Source of the DNA: a virus
Virus record (IMG/VR): IMGVR_UViG_3300044993_000255
Location: 1-44,428 of that record
Length of the DNA stretch: 44,428 bases
Direction: 5' to 3' (one strand)
Below the pieces are notes generated by a model, which did no database searches, was not told where the DNA came from, and saw only the letters and a program-made list of their open reading frames with translations. A program made the translations under genes and the position numbers. Below, one piece after another: positions 33,065 through 39,947 of the stretch (its first letter is position 1; every line of letters begins with the position of its first letter).

Positions 33065-35202
33065 GCTCCTGATCTTCCTTGGGCTGGCTGCGGCTGCTGG
33101 TTGGGCGCCGTAAGAGAAATTCCTTTTCCGCCTGCCTGATGAACCGCCAGAAGCTGTTCGATTGGCGTAACGGCCTGATTTGCGGCCTGAGTGGCGTTTT
33201 GCACAATCTGTTGCGTTAGCGCCTGCATAAGCATCTTCTGCCGCTTCTGGGCATGGTGCTTCGCGACATGGGCAATCCCTTCGCGGATCGCCGCCTCATC
33301 TGGGTGTTGCGACGCGCGTTCCATCTCGATGTGCTTCAAGTGAGTGATGATGTGGAAATCATCATTGTCTGCGGGACGCGGGTCTACCTCCTCACCCTGC
33401 AGCATCAGCGCCCATTCCTCCTTCGGGTTTATGGTTTCCCCGGTGTCGGGTGGCTCCGGCACCAGGCTCGCGAAGTTGCGGTCGCCTAGCGCTGCATGCA
33501 CTTTGTTTGTGATCTTCCACAGGGCGCGCGGATTCTGAAGGATCAGTGGGTTTTGCATGTCCAGCCCGTAAAGCTGCAGCTCTTTTTGCGCCTGAGCATC
33601 ACGCTGCCAGATTGACGTAGCGAACTGGATGTCAAAGTCATAGCTGCCATTGAATTCCTCGGGCGTCATCTCCGCTCCGCCACGCTTGGTGTCGAACAGC
33701 CCTGCGGCTTCAGCTTCGGTGACCCGGAAGAAGAGATTAGGGGGAGCGAACTGCTGATCTAGCTCCCAGATGTGCTTGAGGATTGCTTTGAGGTCCTCAC
33801 GCACAAAGCGGAGATCCATCGCCACGCGGATATTCCCGGCCTCCATCATGGCCATTTGACCTGTGGCCGTGCGCGGCTGATTGGGGCTTATGGCGCTTCT
33901 CCCCTGGCTGTACTCGCTTTCGCCCGTCACGCGTTCAGCCAGAACTGAAAGCTGTTGTTCGCGGGTGATGCAATAGCTCAAGTCTGACTGAAAGCGAACT
34001 ACATTGACTTCGTTTGGCTGATCGGTTGGGACCATCTCGAATGGCCGATAGCGGAAGGTTTCAGGCTTCATGCCAGAGCCTGGACGGTAGAAGATCAGTG
34101 GTCCCACAGTGTACATGCCGCCTTCAGACATTAGTTGACTGTTGACAGTCAGCTCTTCCTCAAGGTTCTCCAGAAGCTCCCCAAAGCCCGGACACCAGTA
34201 TGAGCCATCTTTCGTCAGGCTCATTTCCACATAAGGCCGGCGGTTGGCAGCCAGTGGGTACAGCTCGACCAGGTCCTCAACGCCAATCACCTGCTTCATG
34301 TCTACCAGCAGGTGCACCAGCAATTCGCTTTCGTCCATTTCGCGCCGGCTAAAATCGTTCTCCGCGACGTGCTCTGCATTGCCCTTTGGCAGCCGCCGCC
34401 GTCCGCACCAGCGATAAACGAGCAGCTTGCCTGTGGACGATTGCGCGTAATCCATGGTGACTCCGTCAGCTTGATCCTTTTCGCGCTTCATCTCGTCGCC
34501 GTCGTAATCCCTTTGCCGCCGCCCTGTGGCGTAGTTGAGGATCTGTTCAAAGTTTTCAGTGATGCCAAAGTACTTGCCAGCCCGCTCGCCGTCAAGCAAT
34601 TGCTGAGGCGTGAGCCACAGCTTCTGAATCGTCCACGAGAACTGCTGGACCGACTCGACGTCTTCAGCCGGAACGATAAAGTCATCCGGGAAAAGGGGCT
34701 CCAGGCCAGGGCCTTCGTAGCTGACGACGCGCTCGCGCCTGCCCGTTGCTTGGTCGATGCGGACAAAGGTTTCCTGACGCCAGGGGCTATAGGCGAAAGA
34801 TCGGCCAAAGACGACCATGCGGAATATCATCACCGCCAGTGGCGTCATTGCTCGCATGCTCGAAAAAAATCGCCAGTTGATGTAGGCTTCGGCCTTCTTC
34901 TGCGCCTTTTCGTCGCTCGGGCCAATAGCGGCCGCGCGAATCCGGGCGTCCTCACCGAACAGCCCTTCAATGATCTTGGCCACGCGTCCAAAGGCATGCC
35001 ACTGCAGAACTGGAATGCGGAGACTGGATATAGGGCTTTCGTCGTCCTTCGGCTCTTCTGTGGCCACCCGGTTGCGCCACATGCGGTAGTAGTGCACAAA
35101 CCGGTCAATCCGGTGGCGGTGATCCTGCTGGGCAGTGACGTAGCACTGTTCGATCTGTTGTGCGAGCAGAGCCAGTTCAGACTTCGGGAGTTTAATCGGC
35201 AT
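33061..35202 (-). CDS. Portal protein (podovirus type)
   Basis: 713 residues, close to the 725 of P22 gp1. The chain shows the typical portal features: an N-terminal helical region with many aromatics (HYYRMWRNR), RIPVLQWHAFGRVAKIIEGL, a strand-rich wing with GPGLEPLFPDDFIVPAEDVE, EGGMYTVGPLIFYRPGSGMK, a long helical segment near AMDLRFVREDLKAILKHIWEL, and a Gln/Ala-rich C-terminus (QIVQNATQAANQAV) that may form the barrel. Portals form a dodecamer ring at one vertex and serve as the DNA channel and motor dock. The gene follows the terminase large subunit and a zinc protein, the usual packaging order. Confidence 0.85.
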   Translation of the reverse strand: MPIKLPKSELALLAQQIEQCYVTAQQDHRHRIDRFVHYYRMWRNRVATEEPKDDESPISSLRIPVLQWHAFGRVAKIIEGLFGEDARIRAAAIGPSDEKAQKKAEAYINWRFFSSMRAMTPLAVMIFRMVVFGRSFAYSPWRQETFVRIDQATGRRERVVSYEGPGLEPLFPDDFIVPAEDVESVQQFSWTIQKLWLTPQQLLDGERAGKYFGITENFEQILNYATGRRQRDYDGDEMKREKDQADGVTMDYAQSSTGKLLVYRWCGRRRLPKGNAEHVAENDFSRREMDESELLVHLLVDMKQVIGVEDLVELYPLAANRRPYVEMSLTKDGSYWCPGFGELLENLEEELTVNSQLMSEGGMYTVGPLIFYRPGSGMKPETFRYRPFEMVPTDQPNEVNVVRFQSDLSYCITREQQLSVLAERVTGESEYSQGRSAISPNQPRTATGQMAMMEAGNIRVAMDLRFVREDLKAILKHIWELDQQFAPPNLFFRVTEAEAAGLFDTKRGGAEMTPEEFNGSYDFDIQFATSIWQRDAQAQKELQLYGLDMQNPLILQNPRALWKITNKVHAALGDRNFASLVPEPPDTGETINPKEEWALMLQGEEVDPRPADNDDFHIITHLKHIEMERASQHPDEAAIREGIAHVAKHHAQKRQKMLMQALTQQIVQNATQAANQAVTPIEQLLAVHQAGGKGISLTAPNQQPQPAQGRSGA

Positions 35203-35205
35203 GAT

Positions 35206-35898
35206 TCATTCCTTCGTTTTCGGTGTGGGTATTGCCGGGCGTGAGGCATAGGGCTCCGGCAGTTTCAGGGGCTCTGGCTTCCAAAACACAGTTGGATATG
35301 GATACTGCCTTGCCAGTTCCATCCATCGCTTTGAAACAGATGACAGGGATATCGATGGCCGGTCGGCAAAGTATTCGTCCAAAGGGTACAGCCGGTGAGG
35401 CTGATTGGTGATCAACTCCCGTCCTGCCTTCGTCATAGTCGAATACACGCAATGGAAATAGGTCCCCTTGTTTATGTGTGGGTGTTGCCTTTGCACATCG
35501 CGCAGCGAAGCAACCCAGTCCTTCCCTTCGAGAAAGTGAGAGCGGAAAACCACCTTCTCAGGCTCTGACAGTCTATGCTGCGAAACGATGACAAAATCCG
35601 CGCAATACTCTGCGTTCGGAAAGCCAAAGTGTATTCCGTTGCGCCCTGCCCAAATGTTTGTTCTTTGCGGCAATATCCGGCCTTGTATCAGATGGTATCT
35701 CTGCAGGCACTCACGGAATATCTGCCGATAGACACACTTGCATACCGAAGGCTGCCCATTGCGCTTGAAGTACCAAAACCCACGTCCATGGCAAAATGTG
35801 CATTGCTGCGACGCCAGCGCAATCGGGCTTATTCCAGCCGGCCAACCCTCCGGGATCCCCGAAGTGCGGACTGTCCCGCGCTTGCGCAAATGCTTCAT
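35206..35898 (-). CDS. Zinc-motif phage protein between terminase and portal
   Basis: 230 residues. The first 55 contain CTFCHGRGFWYFKRNGQPSV followed by CKC, a CxxCxGxG-type zinc site as in DnaJ-like or ribosome-linked ribbons. The middle (YCADFVIVSQHRLSEPEKVV, FRSHFLEGKDW) and the end (RLYPLDEYFADR) look like a family of conserved phage proteins with no firm function that I know from proteobacterial and acidobacterial phages. It overlaps the terminase start by four bases. A packaging or transcription role is possible. Confidence 0.65.
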   Translation of the reverse strand: MKHLRKRGTVRTSGIPEGWPAGISPIALASQQCTFCHGRGFWYFKRNGQPSVCKCVYRQIFRECLQRYHLIQGRILPQRTNIWAGRNGIHFGFPNAEYCADFVIVSQHRLSEPEKVVFRSHFLEGKDWVASLRDVQRQHPHINKGTYFHCVYSTMTKAGRELITNQPHRLYPLDEYFADRPSISLSSVSKRWMELARQYPYPTVFWKPEPLKLPEPYASRPAIPTPKTKE

Positions 35899-37595
35899 CG
35901 CCTGTATCTCGTTATCCGCAGCTCCGCTTTCACGGTTTCCCGATCGCGGCGGATGGTGTAGTAATTCTTTATTCCGTGCACAGCCAACGCCAGAGCCATC
36001 ACGGTGTCATCGTGCGCTCCTGGGGCAGCCGCTGTACTGCCATTGGCGCGGAACACAAACTGCCTGCACTCAGCAATCGTGATCGGGTCATGCAGGTGGA
36101 TGACATGCTGCCGAATCGCCAGCTGCAGGTCTGAGATCACTTGCGGCTTGGAAACCGCCGTGGTGACAAAACCCAGATACTGCATGGCTTGCGGGTTCTG
36201 ATCATGCGCTCCCCTTTGCCGCCGGTAGAGCAGTTCAATGGGAACCTGCTGACGTAACAGCTCCTCGATCACGGCCACGCCAAAGCTGTCCGCATCAGGC
36301 ACGCAATACGCCATGTTGTACAGGCGCATCAAGGCCCACACCTGACGCCCAAACTCCGCAGGTTCAATGCGCCCGCGCATCACCGCCACTTGCTCACCGC
36401 TGTCGGCATTCAGCACTTGCGCCACAGCGTAGTCTGGATCTGCGGCGCCATTGCCGCTGCTCACATCCAGACCCTTGCACGTGTCCAGTCCGATCACATA
36501 CTGGTGATGCGGCTGCGGCTGTTGCCAGACACGCAACAGGCCACGACCATCAACTGACGGAGTGATGTGGATCTGTATTCGCGGACCATAGCGCTCCTCA
36601 ATCAGCTCGCCCGTGATCGCAGGCGGCGTGGATGCCTGCCGCGCAAGGACGCCCATGTCAAAGACTGGCCGGCCAGAGGTGAGGAACGCCTCCTCAGGAT
36701 TCGCGGGAAACTCCTGCTGAAACCGCCTTTCATCGCCCTCGCACTTGTTCAGGATGGCCCATCGCCGCCAGGCAATCTGGTTGATGGTGAGATTGTGCCT
36801 GGTCATCAACTCGTACTCCTGGTCGGTGATCGACCGTTGAAACGCCACTGGGTCAGCGATATGCGCCGTGTATTCTGGGTGTTCCCACCAGGCGAAGAAC
36901 ACCGGCTCCCATCCATTGTCCTTGCCTGGGTCACAGGCATCCATCCAACCGCGATAGAAGGACCCGCCAATGCCGTTGGCGGTAGACTCATCCAGGATCA
37001 TCGTGTCCGCCATGTCCGGCACCGACGCCAGCAAGCCGGTCCTCAGCTCGTCAGCCCTTTGCCAGAAAGCCGTCTCGGACAAGTGAAGATACTTGAAGGA
37101 AGCCGAACGTCCGCCGCGCGACGTCTCCGCGCTGCCAAACTCGATGCGCCCCCCACCCGCATAGACCAGGCTCTGGTCCATGCGTGATCCTGTGGTCAGT
37201 GGCAGCTTGCCCAGCCCGGCAAGCGGCTGATAGGAGTCATCGAACTGCTTGTAGTAGCCGTACAGGTTTCGCGTGGCCTCGGTGAGGTGCGCATAGACCT
37301 TGGCCTGCTGCCCCGGCAGGAACGCGACGGCCTTCCAGATGTGGCTGGCGCATCCCACCGACATATGCACTTGGCGTGCCTTGAGGATGCGAACGCGCAC
37401 AGGCACTCCCTTGCGCCGCTGCCGTTCGATCGCCTCAGTCAGCTTCACCTGGGCCGGCGTCAAAACCAGCGGCACCGGCACGCCGCGCTCCTTGTCGCGG
37501 ATGGTCAAAGAGCGGCGACAAAACTCCGCATGATCTAGGTAGGCCGCTAGCACAGCGGCCTGTTCCATGGGCGAGAGATCGGTCGGTATCGGCAT
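35895..37595 (-). CDS. terL: Terminase large subunit
   Basis: 566 residues from the ATG at 37595 (MPIPTDLSPM); a GTG at 37610 would add five. The ATPase half shows LKARQVHMSVG near residues 71-81 (a divergent Walker A), and FKYLHLSETAFW near 167-178, where the usual acidic Walker B pair is SE. The nuclease half has YVIGLDTCKGLD (Asp371), DADSFG near 435-440 and GAHDDTVMALALAV (Asp529/530). The enzyme packages concatemeric DNA into the procapsid through the portal and cuts it. It is preceded by the sigma-like gene and the small terminase. Confidence 0.9.
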   Translation of the reverse strand: MPIPTDLSPMEQAAVLAAYLDHAEFCRRSLTIRDKERGVPVPLVLTPAQVKLTEAIERQRRKGVPVRVRILKARQVHMSVGCASHIWKAVAFLPGQQAKVYAHLTEATRNLYGYYKQFDDSYQPLAGLGKLPLTTGSRMDQSLVYAGGGRIEFGSAETSRGGRSASFKYLHLSETAFWQRADELRTGLLASVPDMADTMILDESTANGIGGSFYRGWMDACDPGKDNGWEPVFFAWWEHPEYTAHIADPVAFQRSITDQEYELMTRHNLTINQIAWRRWAILNKCEGDERRFQQEFPANPEEAFLTSGRPVFDMGVLARQASTPPAITGELIEERYGPRIQIHITPSVDGRGLLRVWQQPQPHHQYVIGLDTCKGLDVSSGNGAADPDYAVAQVLNADSGEQVAVMRGRIEPAEFGRQVWALMRLYNMAYCVPDADSFGVAVIEELLRQQVPIELLYRRQRGAHDQNPQAMQYLGFVTTAVSKPQVISDLQLAIRQHVIHLHDPITIAECRQFVFRANGSTAAAPGAHDDTVMALALAVHGIKNYYTIRRDRETVKAELRITRYRR

Positions 37596-37598
37596 GAT

Positions 37599-37612
37599 GA
37601 GTGCTTGCACTC
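37599..37612. repeat. Perfect palindrome at the terminase start (GAGTGC-TT-GCACTC)
   Basis: A 14-base self-complementary sequence that covers the alternative GTG start of the terminase gene and lies just before the ATG at 37595. In RNA it could hide the translation start, and in DNA it could bind a dimeric protein. No ribosome site is visible for the terminase gene, so coupling from the sigma-like gene is likely. Confidence 0.4.
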
Positions 37613-37614
37613 AT

Positions 37615-38175
37615 TTATTGCCAGCTCCCGTTTGCCACGGAAATGCCACGCATGGCGAGCCGCCGCCGCATGGACTCATACGCCTGCTGGCGAATCATGC
37701 GCACCAGTGACGCCGACACTCCCATGTGTGCGGCTATGGCCTGCACGTCCATATGCCGCCAGTGGTGCATGTACAGCACCTCGCGCTCGCGCTCGTCCTC
37801 CAGCTCGTGCATGATGGAGCCCAGCAGCTTGCGCATTTGGCGCTGCTGCATGCGCTGCTCCGTCCGATCATGACTGGCAGGCTGCGTCTGAGCATCGAGC
37901 GGCAGCGCCGTCGCGTCACGGTAGTGCCGACGCCGGGCCGCCATCAGGCAGGCGCCCCGCACAGCCCGATAGGCGTAGGTCGTCATCGACACACCCAGAC
38001 TGGGGTCATAGGACTGCAGGCGCCGCCAGGTCTCGATCCGCGCGATCTGGCGGAGGTCGTCTAGATCGTATGAAGGGGGCAGTCTGCGGGCGACCTGGGA
38101 CGCCATCGCATCAGCCCACCGTAGCAGGTCATCGGTCAGGGGTACCGGCGCGTCATCTTTGCATCGCCGCGACAT
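37615..38175 (-). CDS. Sigma-70-like factor encoded between the two terminase genes
   Basis: 186 residues. Residues about 36-80 (DLDDLRQIARIETWRRLQSY, SMTTYAYRAVRGACLMAARR) match sigma region 2, which binds core polymerase and the -10 element. Residues about 124-172 (REREVLYMHHWRHMDVQAIA, HMGVSASLVRMIRQQAYESM) match region 4 with a helix-turn-helix for the -35 element. There is no region 1 or 3. A phage factor of this type would direct the host RNA polymerase to late promoters. The gene overlaps the small terminase by 23 bases and ends five bases before the GTG of the large one. Confidence 0.85.
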   Translation of the reverse strand: MSRRCKDDAPVPLTDDLLRWADAMASQVARRLPPSYDLDDLRQIARIETWRRLQSYDPSLGVSMTTYAYRAVRGACLMAARRRHYRDATALPLDAQTQPASHDRTEQRMQQRQMRKLLGSIMHELEDEREREVLYMHHWRHMDVQAIAAHMGVSASLVRMIRQQAYESMRRRLAMRGISVANGSWQ

Positions 38176-38587
38176 AGCGCTCTAGGCTGATGGTCAACTC
38201 AGCTAGTGTGTAGCTGCCGCCCTGCGCTACTCCTTGCTCGTGTGGCTTGGCTGGGGCGATGGCCCGATCGGTGGCGCCAAGCAAATGGATCAGCCTGTCC
38301 ACCGCCTCCAGCGCCAGGCGAGCGTCATCGCCCTGCATGATCTCGGTCATCCGTTCGACCGCAGTGCGGTAGCTGCGGTCAATCAGCGCGTCGTGACGCT
38401 CCGCGTAGCGCCGCATGAGGGCGCGCACCTCAGGGTCAGCCACGTACTTTTCCACGGTCTTCTTGGAGAGCCCGACCTGTTTTCCGATCTCAGATAGCGT
38501 GGCGCCCTGCACCCGCGCCAGGGCGATCTCCTTCTTCTTGGCTGAGGTGGTGTTAGGTCGATCCTTGCGCTGACTGGTCTTGCCCAT
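38153..38587 (-). CDS. terS: Probable terminase small subunit
   Basis: 144 residues. The N-terminus is a basic helix-turn-helix (KKKEIALARVQGATLSEIGK followed by QVGLSKKTVEKYV), as in DNA-recognising small terminases, and the middle and C-terminus are helical (RMTEIMQGDDARLALEAVDR) and could form the oligomer ring. It is the first gene of the packaging operon, immediately before the sigma-like gene and the large terminase. A general regulator is the main alternative. Confidence 0.7.
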   Translation of the reverse strand: MGKTSQRKDRPNTTSAKKKEIALARVQGATLSEIGKQVGLSKKTVEKYVADPEVRALMRRYAERHDALIDRSYRTAVERMTEIMQGDDARLALEAVDRLIHLLGATDRAIAPAKPHEQGVAQGGSYTLAELTISLERYVAAMQR

Positions 38588-38640
38588 GCGTCTACGAGTA
38601 TCCTGTCACAAATTAAACCGTATTTCCTTTTTTTTGTTTG

Positions 38641-38995
38641 GGATTAAACCGCGTTGCTTCGACCCAGCGGCTGATCTGGCGAGAGACTACACCGGCCATC
38701 ACGCCCTTCGGCGGGGGGGGCTGGCCGTCTTTGTTCGCTTGCCGGCGAACCACATCAATCCGACAGCGGCCTTCACCGCGTTACTGATCGCGGCGCTGGC
38801 AGGCGCAAAGCGCTTCGCGCACGCCAAACTGATTGCCCGGCGACCTGGCCTTGCAGGCCCTCCTGGGCCTGAGCCGGTTCCCTTGCGACGGCGCAATCCG
38901 CAACCTGTTCCGGCCGCAACCTCTTCCGGCAATTCAGCATGCGCCATGCCCACGGCTCGCGCCAAGGATGTCTCCCCATACTCGACCCATGGCCG
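38641..38995 (+). pseudogene. Decayed transposase fragment, DDE type (IS1380-like N-terminus)
   Basis: When the plus strand is read across three frame changes, it gives WRETTPAITPFGG, then (after a run of eight G) GLAVFVRL..., LLIAALAGAKRFAHAKLIAR, then (frameshift near 38836-38842) LALQALLGLSRFPCDGAIRN and LFRQFSMRHAH. This order (TPAITPFGG, LxxxLAGARRFAHA, ALxxLLGxxRFPxDDTIRNLF) is the N-terminal pattern of a group of DDE transposases that I associate with the IS1380 family. The rest of the gene is absent. The breaks are at the G-run, at one small indel and at a 16-base tandem duplication. Minus-strand frames here are shadows. No IS ends were identified. Confidence 0.55.
38899..38930 (+). 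repeat. 16-bp tandem duplication inside the transposase relic
   Basis: CGCAACCTGTTCCGGC is followed at once by CGCAACCTCTTCCGGC, with one mismatch. Removing one unit restores the transposase reading RNLFRQFSMRHAH, so the duplication (16 is not a multiple of three) is one of the disabling mutations. Confidence 0.75.
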
Positions 38996-39015
38996 TCCCC
39001 GCAACGAAAAAAAAT

Positions 39016-39055
39016 TTGTACAGCCTCTTGACTTACGTACAAATATATGTACACT
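39016..39055 (+). promoter_or_regulatory. Promoter with overlapping palindromic operator, drives the plus-strand operon
   Basis: A -35 box TTGACT at 39028-39033 and a -10 box TACACT at 39050-39055 are 16 bases apart. The palindrome GTACA-N6-TGTAC (39037-39052) fills the spacer. The hexamer TGTACA occurs at 39017-39022 and again at 39048-39053, exactly 31 bases or three helical turns apart. This spacing suggests a dimeric or cooperatively bound repressor. The first gene starts 42 bases after the -10 box behind AGGGAG. The binding protein is not identifiable here. Confidence 0.6.
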
Positions 39056-39096
39056 GGTATTAGGCGGCAACTGATGGCCGCCATAAGGGAGACCCT

Positions 39097-39687
39097 ATGA
39101 ACGCTATAGAAACAGTCCTCGCAGGCAAAGCCTGCGGACCGCATATGAATGGGGCCGACTTGCGCGGCCTCGGCAAGGAATACGCTGCCCTCGACGGCGC
39201 CGATCTTCACGGCGCCTATCTCACTGGCGCTGACCTGTCAGGCGCCACCTTCACCGGCGCCGACCTGGCCGGCGCAAACCTGTCCGGCTGTGACCTGTCC
39301 GGGGCCGACCTCACCGGCGCCGACCTCACCGGCGCCAAACTGGCCGGAGCCAATCTGGTCGGCGCGGACCTCACCGGCGCCAACCTGAGCCGGGCCGACC
39401 TGACCGATGCCGACCTCACCCGGGCCGACCTGACCGGAGCCGATATGTCAGGCGCCGACCTGACCGGCGCACTGCTCGACCATGCGATCCTGAGGGAGAT
39501 CGCGGCAGACCAGGCCCAGTGCGTCGCTACAAATATCTGGTTTTGCGACCTCCGCGGAGCCAGTTTCACCGGCGCCGACTTCACGCGCGCTCAAATCACC
39601 GGTTGCGAGTTGGACCAGGCCAGCTTCTCTGGCGCCGTCTGGGACGAGCCAGCCCAGGACTTCTTGTCCACGGGGGGTGCAGAATGA
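39097..39687 (+). CDS. Pentapeptide-repeat protein
   Basis: 196 residues, with AAGGGAG before the ATG. From residue about 15 to 130 the chain is built of five-residue units A(D/N)LxG (ADLTGADLTGAKLAGANLVG and so on), about 20 in a row; then comes a short break (REIAADQAQCVATNIWFC) and four to five more units (DLRGASFTGADFTRAQITGC). Such repeats fold into a right-handed four-sided beta-helix. Members such as MfpA and Qnr mimic DNA and bind gyrase, while others have no known partner. This one lacks an enzymatic domain. It is the first gene of the plus-strand operon and overlaps the next gene by four bases. Confidence 0.9.
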   Translation: MNAIETVLAGKACGPHMNGADLRGLGKEYAALDGADLHGAYLTGADLSGATFTGADLAGANLSGCDLSGADLTGADLTGAKLAGANLVGADLTGANLSRADLTDADLTRADLTGADMSGADLTGALLDHAILREIAADQAQCVATNIWFCDLRGASFTGADFTRAQITGCELDQASFSGAVWDEPAQDFLSTGGAE

Positions 39688-39947
39688 GCGCCCCTCGTAA
39701 CTCTTACCCGTGGGCGGTGATCACCCGCCCAGGGTATACCTTGGGCGACAACCAGCTCGCCTTCATCAGCCGCCATCGCACCCTCGTCGCCGCCCGCCGC
39801 AAGGCGGCCACGTGGGCCGGCTACATGGTAGTCCCGGCATGGATGGGTGAGGAACCCATCTGGGAGGACTTCATCGTCTCCCAGCTCAGCGCCATCCATG
39901 CGGCCATCGAGCGGGAAGAAAAGCTCGCCAAAGGGGGTGCGCAATGA
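39684..39947 (+). CDS. Small hypothetical protein between the two repeat proteins
   Basis: 87 residues from the ATG at 39684 that overlaps the stop of the pentapeptide gene (ATGA), with a run of G as ribosome site. It starts MSAPRNSYPWAVITRPGYTL and has a helical end (QLSAIHAAIEREEKLAKGG). The initiation region (GGGGGTGC, two bases, AATGAGCGCCCC) is almost the same as that of the next gene, as if copied. No family is recognised; its constant position between two solenoid proteins suggests a shared task. Confidence 0.7.
   Translation: MSAPRNSYPWAVITRPGYTLGDNQLAFISRHRTLVAARRKAATWAGYMVVPAWMGEEPIWEDFIVSQLSAIHAAIEREEKLAKGGAQ

Larger units (their letters stand above)
38588..39096. other. Divergent intergenic region between packaging operon and plus-strand operon
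   Basis: About 510 bases. It holds, from left to right: direct repeats ATTAAACCG near 38613 and 38643 around a T-rich run, the decayed transposase (about 38641-38995) with its 16-base tandem duplication, and the promoter/operator at 39016-39055 with the AGGGAG ribosome site of the pentapeptide gene. No ribosome site is visible before the small terminase ATG at 38587, and I find no convincing minus-strand promoter. Confidence 0.6.

Noticed and set aside
37615-38175. Sigma-like protein as a plain helix-turn-helix small terminase
   Set aside because: It has both region 2 and region 4 patterns at proper spacing, and the preceding gene is the better small terminase candidate.
38699-39070. 123-codon minus-strand gene between the operons
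   Set aside because: It is antisense to the transposase relic, has biased composition (Arg, Ala, Pro, Gly) and no ribosome site; the plus-strand reading explains the region better.
39097-39480. Pentapeptide DNA as a CRISPR-like or tandem DNA repeat array
   Set aside because: The repetition follows the 15-base coding unit of the A(D/N)LxG protein; there are no constant repeats with unique spacers.
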